DNA of 64,000 bases from Parathielavia appendiculata (GCF_033297405.1 NW_026944229.1:436813-500812); one strand, 5' to 3'; positions 53,843 to 64,000 are shown, numbered from the stretch's first letter. Notes: a model not told the origin generated them from the sequence alone. Made by a program: numbers and translations.

Positions 53843-55534
53843 TCAGATAGTCGGCCCACCACCGCAAGGCCCCGCATGGGCATGCTTCTGCGCATGGCCA
53901 TGCACACCGCCGCTCCTCTTGAGCATCCTCGCGCGATCCGCATCCCAGCGCCGCGTCTTGGCCTCGACTGCCGGCAGGCTCTCAAAGCTGCGCGCATACT
54001 TGGCCACGCTGTCGGCAATGGCCTGCGTATTCAGCAAGTACGCGTCCAACGCCAGGTTGTCGATGGTGTCGCCCTTCTTGTGATAGTTCACGTCGTACGC
54101 CACGCCGACCTCGCCGCCGAACAGCGCCGCTTCTTCGGCCGTCTTGAGCTCCTCGGCGCCCGTGAACAGGCCGCCCGACGGGATGCCGTTCTCGATGAAA
54201 GCCGCGTAATCCGAACGGCCGCTGAAGGGGGTCGGGATCGAAGGGGTGGACTTGCCCTGGAAGAAGGCTTCGAAGTCGCGCTCGAGGACGTCGGAGCCGG
54301 CGGGGCCGGTGAGGTTGAACGCGTTGCCATCACCATCATAAATGCCGTAAATGTAGTTGGGGCTCGCGATCTGTTAGTTACAGTTAGTGTTTGCTTTTTG
54401 CTGGGCGTTAAGGTAGATAAGAAGGAAAGGGGGGAGGCGGACCATGTCAAAGTTGAGGTAGGCGCGAATCTTGGCCAGTTCTGTCTCGGAGCTGTTGATC
54501 GAGTTCATGTAGTAGTACGAACCAAGCAGTCCGAACTCCTCGGCGCTCCAAAACGCGAAGCGAACGGCGTTGTTGACGCGGAACTTGGCCAATGCCTTGG
54601 CCACGGTGAGAATACCGATGATGCCGGAGCCATCGTCACTGGGGATCGTTAGCAAAACGTCTGCGCAGTAACGACCGCTGTTGCCGTGACGCGAGACTCA
54701 CTTGATACCTGGGCCCGCCGGCACCGAGTCCGAGTGCCCGCCCACAACCAGGACGTTGTTGTGGTCGCCCTCCTTGGTCTCGGCGATGACGTTGTAGCTG
54801 ACGCGCTCCTCCACCACTGCGTCGACATCGAGAGTGGCCGTCACCTCGCCCGCCGCGAGCTTCTCCAGCAGCGCTGTACCATCTTCCTGGCTGAGGCCCA
54901 CGACCGGGGCGTACTCCAGGAAGGGTTCGCCGAGGGTGCCCGAGAGCTCGCCAGCCACGTTGTTGTAAACAACCGCTCCTACGGCGCCGGCAGCCTTAGC
55001 GTTGAGCGACTTTTGGGCAAAGGTGCAGCTGCCGCGGGAGATGAGGGCGATGTTGCCCGAGATTGTGGCCGGGTAATCGGCGACATCGCAGCCCAGGTTG
55101 GCGACGGCAACCAGGGGCTTGGTAGCCTCGCCACCGGGGGTGTAGGTCATGACATTCACATCGAAGGCCTGGCCGTCGACTGTGAACGTGGCGGTTCCCT
55201 CCGAGTAGATCTCGGTGAAGGGCTGCTTCACCACGTCGTAGTACTTGAGGGCCGTGAGGCTCTCGTAGAGGTAGTCGACGGTGGCGTTGTGGCCGCCACC
55301 GCCAAAGGCACGGTTGCCGCCGTTGGCGTTGGCGAAGTCCTGCAGCTTTTGAGAGCCCGCGAGCAGGTCCTCGGTCTTGATGCGCGACTGCAGTTTCTCC
55401 GAGGTGACGAGGGGCCGCTTGCATTCGCCGCCATGGTGCCCGCCGGGGCCGTCATGCCCCTTTCCCGGTCCGTCGGTGGCAGAGGCCAGGGCCGAGAAGG
55501 CCAGAGTGAGGAGGGAAGAAGTGATGGTCTTCAT
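53843..55534 (-). CDS. secreted M28 aminopeptidase (leucine aminopeptidase 2 / ApeY type)
   Basis: Extracellular zinc aminopeptidase that removes N-terminal residues from peptides, 518 aa. Exons 55534-54702, 54638-54443 and 54370-53843, in phase. Signal peptide MKTITSSLLTLAFSALASA. A short Gly/His-rich segment follows (GKGHDGPGGHHGGE). A PA domain lies at about 135-225 (TFTVDGQAFDV through ISRGSCTFAQKSLNAKAAGA). The M28 core has the five usual zinc positions: VVGGHSDSV, DDGSG (split by intron 1), WSAEEFGLLGS (catalytic Glu plus ligand), NFDMV and VNYHKKGDT. The C-terminal tail is His/Gly/Lys-rich and non-conserved. It corresponds to Lap2/vacuolar aminopeptidase Y relatives; the signal peptide without a vacuolar propeptide favours secretion. 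Confidence 0.93.
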
Positions 55535-57071
55535 TCTGAAGAACAAACACTTTGGGGATATCGAATTGGAAAGGGCGATCCGGAACAAGAAGAGCGGGAC
55601 GGTAAGCTTCCAGCTACGGAGAGGAGCCGTTCATCTAGGTATTTAATATCCCCCAACCTCGTGGACCTTCCCCCTTCCCGTCCCACCTCGGCAGCGCGCA
55701 AGCAGCAAGTTGCCGATCGGCCCGCCAAGGCAATATCAAGTCTGTCCCGCCTTCTGGAAACGAACCGAGGAGAACAGGTGTCGCCATTCGGCAGGACAAT
55801 CGCGCCTGGGCGCGCATCCCGTTGCGGCAGCTGTTGCAACCGCCGTCTGACCAGCTGCCATGTCGAGTAACGGCACGAAGGTGTGATAAACACTCATGGG
55901 CCCTGCTATGTCCCGCCGCTAGGTCCGCAACGGCAGGTCTTCGACGGCACTAGCCTTGGCCTGCATTCGGGTTGGATGGGGTGGTGTGGGGAAGTCTGCG
56001 AGTTTAAATGGAAATGAGCGGCCCGGCCAATGGCGAATTTTGGTTCTTACCACTTCGGTCAAAGTTGCCGGCGCTAAGATACCCGGGCCAGGGCCCCGTT
56101 AGCCCCTATCTTATCTGTTATCGAGGAGAGTTATGCGTCAGTACCTGTATCCTTCATCCATCCTACAAGTCAGTCAATGATGCTATTGAGCTCTCATAGT
56201 GTCCAACCACACAATAGCCCGTATTCCATCTATGCCGAAATACTAAGAAATTGCAAGGTCCTCAATACCTTCAACTCGTCCAAGTATTCGCAACTCGAGA
56301 TCCCGACGGAGTTTCGTCGACGTCGGAGGTGCTTCAGGAAAGGTTGGGAATCAGGCTTGGCATCAACGGTGCCACCACCGTAATAGGGAGGTCCGGGACT
56401 GTTGGAAGAAAAGGCTGGCATAACGTTATCGCGGCTCCCAATTCCAACACTCTCGGCCACTCCATCGATCTCCTTCCAGCGTATTACATCCCAATGATCA
56501 CATGTCAGTCGATACAGCCATTCTCTCCATCAGTCCCTCGAGCTGTCAACCCCTGGGTCTGGGCGCCAAGATACCAGTTGCAACTCAACAAGAGGCGCTT
56601 CGCAACGTCAGCATTGATTCTGCTCGTGATTCCCACCAGGTTGCCATATGACGATGAAGCGCGATGCTTCAGGCAGCACATCCCTAGGCTCTTCGCTCTC
56701 GGCACATCGCTTCCCCGCGCATCAGCTGCAGTTTTCGCTTTATTCAGTTTAAGTTATCGGTTTCCATTCTCTGGAATTCAAAACGAGCCCCTCGCGAGAT
56801 GCGGGGGTTTAATGTGGAAAGTCCTGTGGTCGTACAGCTCAGCTCTGTACCGGTAAGTTTATTCATTGTTGCTGAGATGAGAGGGGCAATGCAGTTCTTC
56901 TAAGTTCAGGTTCACCGAAACAGCCAATTGAAAGCACCGATTCGTGATGCAGGAGTTACTTGTTGACTTTCTGCTCCTGGACTATAATTGCATAGAACGT
57001 AGAGAAACAGAACCTGGCTCCAACGATGCTATGCTGTCGAGGGTCTGGAGGTATCGGCCGGGTGGCGTATA
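55535..57071. other. intergenic, M28 promoter and transposon flank
   Basis: 1.5 kb. The proximal part is the M28 promoter. The rest, including an unsupported 201-codon frame at 56251-56856, has no recognisable gene. It ends at the TA target site of the transposon derivative. Confidence 0.55.
55638..55657 (-). promoter_or_regulatory. core promoter block of M28 gene (shared with GH28)
   Basis: The minus strand reads GTTGGGGGATATTAAATACC, with the TATA-like TTAAATA about 106 nt before the ATG. A nearly identical block precedes the GH28 gene at 59666-59683, differing only by an AT dinucleotide insertion. Confidence 0.5.
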
Positions 57072-57205
57072 AGTCGGGCACCCCCCATTCGGACCACTTG
57101 GCAAACCCACACGGCTTTTTCAACCCAACCTCTTCAACTTACCACAACTTAGTCAATCCTTAGCCAAACGAGCCTATTTTAAAACTAAATTACCGTCAGT
57201 TTCAG

Positions 57206-57657
57206 ATGCCTTATATTGAACAGGACTTGCAAGATGCGATTGCAAAATGCTACCAAGGTGGTCGTTCGATACGAAGTATCAGCTGTGAGTTCGGTATCCC
57301 AAATTCACGACTCCACGGAAGAAGACAGACCTTTGGGGCCACCTAAACAACTTGGCCATCCGACGACATAATATCTCTACCCGGCGGCTCTTGTTCAAGA
57401 AGGTTGAAAAGGCTTTTGACGAGAAGGACTTTGAATTGGCTCGGCTACGACAAGAAAACGAAGCTCTGAAGGCCCAATTGGAGGCAGCCCGGCCGTCGCG
57501 AAGGAAGAGGGTGGTCCCTGATCCCAACACTCAGTTCGCTTCAATCGAACACATCCACCAGGCTCAAATTGATGCGGGCCGTATAGAGGACTCTGTAGTT
57601 GAAGAGAGCGGGTCAGAAAGTGCAGAATCGGATGCTTCTTGTATTGTGGTGGGTTAA
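57206..57657 (+). pseudogene. transposase remnant: psq-type HTH plus C-terminal coiled coil
   Basis: 57206-57346 encodes MPYIEQDLQDAIAKCYQGG followed by IRSISCEFGIPNSRLHG, the N-terminal psq/CENP-B-type DNA-binding helix-turn-helix of pogo/Fot1 transposases, ending at a TAA. From about 57346 to 57657, in another frame, is the C-terminal tail: LFKKVEKAFDEKDFELARLR as coiled coil, ARPSRRKRVVPDPNTQFASI, and an acidic Ser-rich end. About 300 codons of DDE catalytic domain that should lie between are missing. The first ORF could still be expressed as a 46-aa DNA-binding peptide, but this is not shown. Confidence 0.75.
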
Positions 57658-57718
57658 GACAGACTGCAATATATGGTGTTGAAGAAGATAGGTGTGTTTG
57701 CGGGCCAAGATTTGCCAA

Positions 57719-57776
57719 GTGGTCCGAATGGGAAGTGGTCCGAATGGGGGGTGGTCCGAATGGGGGGTGCCCGACT
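57719..57776. repeat. three-copy 16-bp array in right end of transposon
   Basis: GTGGTCCGAATGGG starts at 57719, 57735 and 57751, that is every 16 bp; the last copy lies within the right terminal repeat. The left end has a single inverted copy (57084-57097). Confidence 0.85.
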
Positions 57777-59756
57777 TAGATCATGCAGGTTGAAATGGGT
57801 CGTCAAAATGCCGAACTTTGTCTACCGTTACCAGCCTCATTAAAGCAGGTTTGAACGACACCATCTCTTGGTATAAAGCGCCTGCAGGATGAGCTCCGTT
57901 TTCATTCTCCCCTCTTCCTGTCTTTCCCTTTGTTTTATCTCTGTTTCCCTTTCTCCGCTCCACTTACAACAACCGTCACTCACTACCTCCTTGGAGAGAT
58001 GTCTCGCCTACGACTGACTGGGAAGGCGTCTTATTATATAACTTCTGCTCCGAGTCACTCATCCTAACATCGCTCGCCTAGTACTATCTCGCTTGGATTT
58101 GACCAGTACTCCGTTAAGCCTATAAGTTAATCCTAGTTCGCAAATATCACAGAAGTTAGACCTCCATTCACTCATCGGTTAATCGTACCATTGTGGAAGG
58201 AACCAAGGACCTCGGACACGTATGCCACTTTTAACCGGCTAGAAGTTACTACTTGGTTGTTTTAAAGGCACTTTGTATTGGGCAGTTCGGTTCGCCCGGG
58301 CATACAATGCTGTCGGAATGCTGTCGGAGCGCAACAAAGCACGCCAGTAAAGTTGCTTTGTATTGCCTCGAGCATCCAAAATGTCGCGAGTATCCTGTTT
58401 AATCATGCTTCACCCCAGATTTCTCACTCACCACATATTGCAGTTGCACCAGACCGCAACATGGGGGGGTTCTTCCCAAGCTCCCAAAAACCGAGCAGCT
58501 AGAATGCTCGAGCTTACATAACACATCACGCTTAGTATGGATGCGTGCTTCTCGAGCACCGTATAGCATACCTACTGAGCGACTGCACTCTTCATGTTCG
58601 GAGTACTTTGTTGATTGAGTCCGAGGTCCGTCGCCGTCAACCATCCCCTGTAGTGGCGTCGTCCTCCACTGCACGACATGACAGTTTGTGGCTTGGGGTT
58701 CAACTCAGTGATGGAATGCGACTTCGGGCGGTATCTCCCCTTCCAGGTTCGCCCCATACGAAGGCTACCTTAGGAATGCTGTGCTTTGGTCTTGTTTCTG
58801 CGCAGCAGCATTCTCAAGCTTTTTCCAGTCATCGACTCGGCTACCATGACATCAAGCGCACCGGTGTAGTCTCAACTACGGCATTTCTTTGCCTGGCAGC
58901 CTGGGGGGTAGTAGGATGGGGTGCGTATGGTTAGGTACGGAAGCACATCCAGATCAACTACCTAGTGCCTATGGAGGATGAACTCTAGCTATGGTTCCAG
59001 ATGATCCCCCCATCAGACCTGACAGCTTGAAGATGATGAAGCCAGATTGGATTGATTATAGAAGTCCAATGCGCGAAAGCGCTAGAGAAACTGGACTAAG
59101 TGATACTAATATGAGCGGCGTGCTGACGGTTCGGTGTTCTGCTCGCGAATAGAAAGTACAAAGTACAGATGCAAGCTGAGCTGCTGAGTCACGGTCGATG
59201 TTGAGATTGAGTTTCTAACAGAAGATGTCAGGGCCAGAACAAAAGGCGGCCGTGGAATGGTCAAGTGAGTGCTCGGGAAGGGAAAAGGGCAAAAATTCGG
59301 AGCGTGCCGATGGTCGATTGATCGATGATCACGGGTTGCCATTCGCGGATAAATCGGCAGTCACATTTCCCCGGCCACGAACCATGCTCCATCGTGGAGC
59401 ACGAAAACGGCAACCGAGAGGGGCATCTTCACCAGACAAGTCTCCCGGCAGATGTTACCCAGACAAGCTTCCCCAAGCTTTGCCCCCAAAAGCTTGGTGG
59501 ATCTGGGGTTCGCTTCTCCAGGTTCCAGTGCTCGTTGGAGCTTCTTGCTCCAAACAACCACGGAATAACGGTCAGCGAAGCGCTCATATGGCGGAGAAAT
59601 TACTCGCGTCATTCATCAGCCTTCCCCGCAGAGAAACCTACCTTAAGGCAGCCGAGGTGATGCGGGTTGGGGGATTAAATACCCCTCAACCTTGCATCGC
59701 GAAGCCAAGATGATGGGTGCAATCAAGCTTCTGCCCAAGACCTTGGCACCGCCACA
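57777..59756. other. intergenic, 2 kb, ending in GH28 promoter
   Basis: No supported gene. 58.0-58.5 kb is AT-rich and includes overlapping short frames on both strands. The final 100 bases carry the GH28 core promoter. Confidence 0.55.
59666..59683 (+). promoter_or_regulatory. core promoter block of GH28 gene (shared with M28)
   Basis: GTTGGGGGATTAAATACC, with a TATA-like TTAAATA about 78 nt upstream of the ATG at 59757. Almost identical to the block 106 nt upstream of the M28 aminopeptidase start. Confidence 0.5.
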
Positions 59757-61464
59757 ATGAAGTCGCTTGCGTTCCTCCTTTCCGTTACCGCCTCCTTGGC
59801 CTCGGCAACTGCCATTGCCCTAGGGAGTGATGCTTCGAGTGTCTTCGTCCCGGAAGGCGCCTCGATATCCCTTCCCCGCGCGCTGACGTCCAACAGCCAT
59901 CACAAGCAGAAGGACAACTGGGGTAACGCTGTGGAACAAGACCGGAAGAAGGTCACCATACGCGCATCCAAGCACGACCGTGACGACATCAGCGACGACT
60001 TCTTGTGGGCCCTCAAAAAGGCAAATCATGGCGGCCTTGTGTACTTGGAAACGGGGAAGAAATATGTCATTGGCAAGAAGCTGGACTTGACCTTCTTGAA
60101 GGATGTGTACGTGAAGATTGATGGCGAGCTGAAGGTAAGGCCTAGAGAGAGACGGCATCAACAAGGCAATCAAAAGGACACTGACAATTCCACCAGTTCA
60201 CCAACGACATTGAATACTGGCAAGACAACAACTTTTACTACCCATTCCAGAAGAGTATCACATTCTGGGTCTGGGGTGGAAAGTGAGCCAGTTCCCTCCC
60301 CACTCGTCCCATCTCATCATGCTGATAAAATCACAGGGACATCAAGATCTACGGCTCCGGGGTCATCAATGGCAACGGCCAAGCTTGGTGGGATGGCTTC
60401 TCGGGCGCTGAGATTCTCGACCCCAACAACAAATACTACCGGCCTATCCTCTTCCTTACCGACAATGCCACCAACGTCGAGGTGAACGGGCTGCACCTCA
60501 AGGACTCGCCATGCTGGACCAACTTCTTTGTCCGGACCAACAACGTGGTTTTCGACAACGTCTACATCTCGGCCGTTTCCACAAACGCATCAGTAAGCCC
60601 TCCTTGTTAACCCCCTTCCGGGCCTTCCCTGCCCTCAGCAGAGCTCGCCCACTGACATGACCCCTCTTCCCAACCAAAGTCCCTCCCCAAGAACACCGAC
60701 GGCTTCGATTCGCTCAACGTCGACGGCCTGACCGTCCTCAACACGCGCGTCAACGTGGGCGACGACTGCTTCTCCCCGAAGCCCAACACGACCAACATCC
60801 TGGTGCGCAACCTCTGGTGCAACGGCACACACGGCGTGAGCATGGGCAGCATCGGGCAGTACCCCGGAGTGATGGACTTCATCTCGAACGCGTTGCTCGA
60901 GAACATCACGCTCGTCAACGGCGAGAACGGGGCGCGGCTCAAGGCGTGGGCCGGGCCCAATGTCGGGTACGGCTACATGCGCAACATCACGTACAAGGAC
61001 ATCCGGGTCGAGAACACCGACAACCCCATCGTGCTGGACCAGTGTAGGCAACAGTTTTCTTTGTTGGTGGACTGTTTTTACCCCTTCATGGTTGTCTCAG
61101 GAGCCATCCTGCAACCGAGATAGCGCATTTGCTCCCGGAACCACCTCAAGACATTTCCGAAAGAGGAAACTCACAGCTGACAATATTGGTAGGTTACTTC
61201 AACATCAACGCATCGACTTGCGCGGCGTACCCGAGCCGGGTCAACATCACCGACGTCAAGTTCCTCAACGTCCGCGGGAGCAGCAGCGGCAAAGAGGGCA
61301 GGGTGGTGGCGGACCTGACGTGCAGTCCCGGTGCGACGTGCAGCGGGATCCACTTGGAGAACATCAACATCACCAGTCCGAAGGGGGAGCCGCAGATTGT
61401 GTGCGACAATATTCAGGGGGACGTGGGAGTGGACTGTATCCCCGCGAGCGAGGCAGACTTCTAG
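59757..61464 (+). CDS. GH28 exopolygalacturonase, secreted
   Basis: Pectin-degrading glycoside hydrolase, inverting, 451 aa, parallel beta-helix. Exons: 59757-60134, 60197-60282, 60337-60592, 60680-61043 and 61193-61464, all in phase. Signal peptide MKSLAFLLSVTASLASATA. Four GH28 active-site blocks are intact: NTDGFDS, GDDCFSPK (the Asp pair), GTHGVSMGSIGQY (catalytic-site His) and RLKAW (substrate-binding Arg/Lys). The THG and MGSIGQY forms and the overall length fit exo-acting galacturonan hydrolases rather than endo enzymes, which usually have SGGHGLSIGS. Several N-x-S/T sites. A Cys pair closes the C-terminal turns (DCIPASEADF at the end). Intron 4 is the longest (149 nt) and uses a TTGGTAG acceptor. 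Confidence 0.92.
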
Positions 61465-61931
61465 AGTCGCGGAAAGACGGTGATAGCCATGTAGGAACAT
61501 TTAGGAAGTGGATAGAGGTGATGATTCTGGCATTTGCTTCTCTGCGCGCTCTCCGACTGCTCCTGATTCAATCAGCTGCCTTCAGACTCTGAAGAGTAGA
61601 CCGGCTGCCACGTCGATACTCAAGCGGAAGAGACAGGATCGGGCGAACATAGAATAAATAATGATAAAGCTGTAAACCGAGCCAAGACGACTGCGCGCAT
61701 AACTCCGCCCGTGATATACCCCTTTCCTGACCAGCCGCTCAGCTGGGAACCGTCCGTTGGATATGGAAACGACAAAAAGAAACGTGGGGTTGGTGCTTCC
61801 GAGACCATGGGACCAGAAACCCTCGTACATAAACCGTCCAACACCTCTTTTCACCCGCTCCTTTATAGTCCACCCCCCATAATCAAGCGTCAAAACATTC
61901 GGAAATCAAACGAATACAATGACCCCGTAAC
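61465..61931. other. convergent intergenic region, GH28 / Swc3
   Basis: 467 bp between two converging genes, so 3' flanks. AATAAATAATGATAAAG near 61.65 kb is a plausible poly(A)-signal area for the GH28 transcript. No ORF. Confidence 0.5.
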
Positions 61932-64000
61932 TTACACCTCTTTCCGGCTAACCGAAGCGACGAAACTCTGGTACTGCTCATCAACATCCATGACCTTCTC
62001 CAACCCCTTTGTCCTCCCCGGCAAATCCTTGACCTCTGGCTTGGTCGCTTTCGCAGTCCACAACACCCCCGGCTGCTGTGGTGGTCGCGTGTTGGCTTTC
62101 TGCACAACCTCCAACCCAATCTCTTTTTCCTTGTCGTCCTTATCCTTCAACAATAACCCTCCGCCGTTTGTCTGCTTGCCGTCCCTCGCACCACCGTCCC
62201 TCTCGTTCTCCTCGTTCTCATCCTCGGTCCAAGCCCGCCTGGGTAACCTCATCGCAAGCAGGATATACTCAGCCCTAGTCATCCTGGTCATGACGTCGTC
62301 CATGTACCGCCTCACCTCGTCTTGCGGGGCGACGACTCGGGCGAGATGTTCGAGGTGGCGGCCGGCGTGGGTGAAGAGACGGATCGTCAGAGGCTGGTAG
62401 TAATCCAACTCTGGATCGGCCACGGGATACTCGGCTTTGCTCCCTTTGCGGACCAGCAGGAAAGAGGCTATCACCTGCTGTCCAGTGGGAACGGGAACGT
62501 ATTCGAGGAGGCTGAATTTGGGGAACAGGTATCGATCGCCCGTGCCGCCGGCAAACTCGAACACAATCCCGGATATGTCCAGTTTTGGTGGTAGCGGCGG
62601 TGGACCCTTGGAGCGGAGCGCTGTCTGGGGTGCGGGGGCTGGTGGTGTGGTACTGGCGGACCGTGCCGTGTGACCGTTTGCAACACCATGGGGCCTGGGA
62701 GGCGCGGTTGATGCCGGAGCTGGGGATTGCGTATGCTGCCGATCCTTGTCCTTGACGAGTTTGGCACGAAGGCGGTCTAGTATGACCCTGAGATCCGTGG
62801 CGTCGGCGAACTGCGGCTTGTCCTCGGCAATGCGACGCACAATGTCCCGGGTCCGCGGTTCGTCAAGCGCTGCCTTGACGAGCATCACGACAAGGGGATC
62901 ACTGCCCACCGGCGGTCGTAGGTCGGCCGAGGTTTGTTTGGGGTTTGAGGAGAGGACAATGTCTAGAATTGCGCGCACTTCATCAGCGAAATATCGCACC
63001 GTCCTCCCGTCGACCAGAAGCCTGTCCGCAGACGGCCCTGCAGTGCTACCGTTACGCTTGCTCTCGGCCGTGATGGCGTCAATGATGGCCTGGAAGCGCT
63101 CTAGTTCATGCTTAGCTGCGTCTCCCTGCGCAACGCGCTTCATGAGATCGCGGAGCTGAGGATCCGATCCGGCCTTATCTGCCAGCATAAGGATTATGGG
63201 ATCTGTGCCCGGAGCAGCCGGTTTCGCCGCCGCAGCCGCAGGGGTAGCAGGCGCACCATTCGGCGTCGGATAGGGTTGGACGGTGTTCGTGGGCCTAGGA
63301 GGCACTGCTGGCGCGCTTGAAGTCGGCGCTGTTGGGAGTGAATAGCTAGGCGGGGGAGTTGGTCGCGGGGGCTGCGGCTGAGGTGCCGGGGAGCTTTGGG
63401 GCACCAGTGGTGGCGCTATGGTGGGCGAGAGGACCGACTCCATACCCCTTGGTGACGCCACAGGCCTTGGAGCCATGGCAGGAGCGGGTGGTGTCGGCCG
63501 CGATGCGTCAGGTATAAGCTGACCAGAGGCGGGCTGCGCAACCGGCAGAGTGGGCGTCTGTGTATGGGTATGGGTTTGTGCTTGCATTGGAGTTGGAGGT
63601 TTCGTATCGACCGGGGCAAACACCTGGGCCTGCGATTGCGACGGATCGGGGGCCGGCGTCGACACGCTCGTCGCGGTCGCGGTTTTCTGTGTAGGCGTTG
63701 GCGGAGGCGGCATGGCACCATTGGGTGGTCCGTACTGTACGATGGGTCGTTCGGCGGTCGGGGGATTCGGGACTGGTGGTTTCGGATCTTTGACGGCGAA
63801 CATGGTCGCCTCGAAGACGTGAGGCTCGACGGTGATGGTGACCTGTCCCAGCTTTGTCATGCTCTCCTTAGGCGGATTGTTTGGTTCCTCGATCACGACC
63901 CCCTTCTTCTTGGCCGGTTTTGACCAGTACTTTTCGAAGATACCCTCGACCGTCCAGATATGGCGCGAACGCGACAGAGACTCAGCGAGAACACCACTAC
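61932..64000 (-). CDS. SWC3: SWR1-complex subunit Swc3, 5' part outside window
   Basis: Nuclear subunit of the SWR1 remodeller that exchanges H2A for H2A.Z. The frame is open from the window edge to the TAA at 61932; the start codon and N-terminus lie beyond 64000. At the edge it reads SRSRHIWTVEGIFEKYWSKP, the Swc3-domain signature. VTITVEPHVFEATMFAVKD follows, then about 150 residues of Pro/Ala/Thr-rich disorder. A helical region comes next, with two related ~80-residue modules (TDPIILMLADKAGSDPQLRDL and SDPLVVMLVKAALDEPRTRD). The conserved C-terminal part has FEFAGGTGDRYLFPKFSLLE and AEYILLAMRLPRRAW, then a basic/acidic tail. No intron in the visible part. Confidence 0.88.
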   Translation of the reverse strand, partial: SGVLAESLSRSRHIWTVEGIFEKYWSKPAKKKGVVIEEPNNPPKESMTKLGQVTITVEPHVFEATMFAVKDPKPPVPNPPTAERPIVQYGPPNGAMPPPPTPTQKTATATSVSTPAPDPSQSQAQVFAPVDTKPPTPMQAQTHTHTQTPTLPVAQPASGQLIPDASRPTPPAPAMAPRPVASPRGMESVLSPTIAPPLVPQSSPAPQPQPPRPTPPPSYSLPTAPTSSAPAVPPRPTNTVQPYPTPNGAPATPAAAAAKPAAPGTDPIILMLADKAGSDPQLRDLMKRVAQGDAAKHELERFQAIIDAITAESKRNGSTAGPSADRLLVDGRTVRYFADEVRAILDIVLSSNPKQTSADLRPPVGSDPLVVMLVKAALDEPRTRDIVRRIAEDKPQFADATDLRVILDRLRAKLVKDKDRQHTQSPAPASTAPPRPHGVANGHTARSASTTPPAPAPQTALRSKGPPPLPPKLDISGIVFEFAGGTGDRYLFPKFSLLEYVPVPTGQQVIASFLLVRKGSKAEYPVADPELDYYQPLTIRLFTHAGRHLEHLARVVAPQDEVRRYMDDVMTRMTRAEYILLAMRLPRRAWTEDENEENERDGGARDGKQTNGGGLLLKDKDDKEKEIGLEVVQKANTRPPQQPGVLWTAKATKPEVKDLPGRTKGLEKVMDVDEQYQSFVASVSRKEV

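Larger units (their letters stand above)
57072..57776 (+). mobile_element. internally deleted pogo/Fot1-like DNA transposon, 705 bp
   Basis: A complete non-autonomous element. It has perfect 26-bp terminal inverted repeats, beginning AGTCGGGCACCCCCC, at 57072-57097 and 57751-57776. It is flanked by the TA target duplication of the Tc1/mariner superfamily (57070-57071 and 57777-57778). Inside the ends, TTGGCAAA is also inverted-repeated (57098-57105 and 57711-57718). The right end carries two extra copies of the GTGGTCCGAATGGG unit. Between the ends lie the first and last parts of a transposase gene, without the catalytic core. It would need a transposase in trans to move. Confidence 0.85.

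Noticed and set aside
49693..55534. Secondary-metabolite cluster from the regulator, SDR and peptidase
   Set aside because: No backbone enzyme (PKS, NRPS, terpene cyclase) is present, and two of the three genes are dead.
53657..55870. Two long plus-strand frames (331 and 394 codons)
   Set aside because: Both are antisense to the M28 aminopeptidase exons, whose motifs and introns are clear.
1..64000. CRISPR arrays, bacterial operons or prophage
   Set aside because: No regularly spaced repeats; introns and fungal gene families show nuclear fungal DNA.

Overview
The window looks like nuclear DNA of a filamentous ascomycete, most likely a Sordariomycete. Genes carry short introns of about 50-310 nt with GTANGT-type donors, CTRAC-like branch sites and YAG acceptors. 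Coding DNA is GC-rich, and gene content is typically fungal: CBM1-tailed esterase, GH28 pectinase, SWR1 subunit, Btn1, SRR1-like protein. No rRNA, tRNA or CRISPR array was recognised. Splice junctions were assigned by reading the DNA and by family continuity, with no transcript evidence.

Layout. 0.3-2.1 kb: MFS sugar transporter (-), then a 4.3 kb gene-poor stretch. 6.4-11.7 kb: decayed F-box-type gene (+), ferritin (-), decayed ICL/PEP-mutase gene (+), decayed C2H2 zinc-finger gene (-). 14.1-15.0 kb: 5'-truncated Tad1-like LINE (-). 16.1-32.0 kb is gene-dense: SRR1-like (+), an unrecognised 672-aa protein (-), Mgs1/WRNIP1 ATPase (-), Isa1 (-), an ARMH3/DUF1741 protein (-), a CBM1-tailed alpha/beta-hydrolase (-) and a 665-aa disordered protein (-). 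32.0-38.1 kb: gene-poor. 38.1-48.6 kb: 1498-aa disordered protein (+), Btn1/CLN3 (+), M13 metallopeptidase (-). 49.7-52.9 kb: divergent pair of pseudogenes, a Zn2Cys6 regulator (-) and a short-chain dehydrogenase (+). 53.8-61.5 kb: M28 aminopeptidase (-), an internally deleted pogo/Fot1-like transposon with perfect 26-bp ends, and a GH28 exopolygalacturonase (+). The right edge holds the 3' part of Swc3 (-).

How the genes work together. Most intact genes are unrelated housekeeping functions: replication-stress ATPase, Fe-S assembly, Golgi/PI4K-linked ARMH3 homologue, vacuolar Btn1, H2A.Z-exchange subunit. Around them are secreted or nutritional enzymes (CBM1 esterase, GH28, M28, sugar transporter) that fit a plant-biomass degrader. 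I see no coherent new multi-gene system. The most informative observations are the transposon derivative with asymmetric terminal arrays, a ferritin with altered ferroxidase-site residues, a near-identical core-promoter block shared by the M28 and GH28 genes, and five decayed genes lying among fully intact ones.
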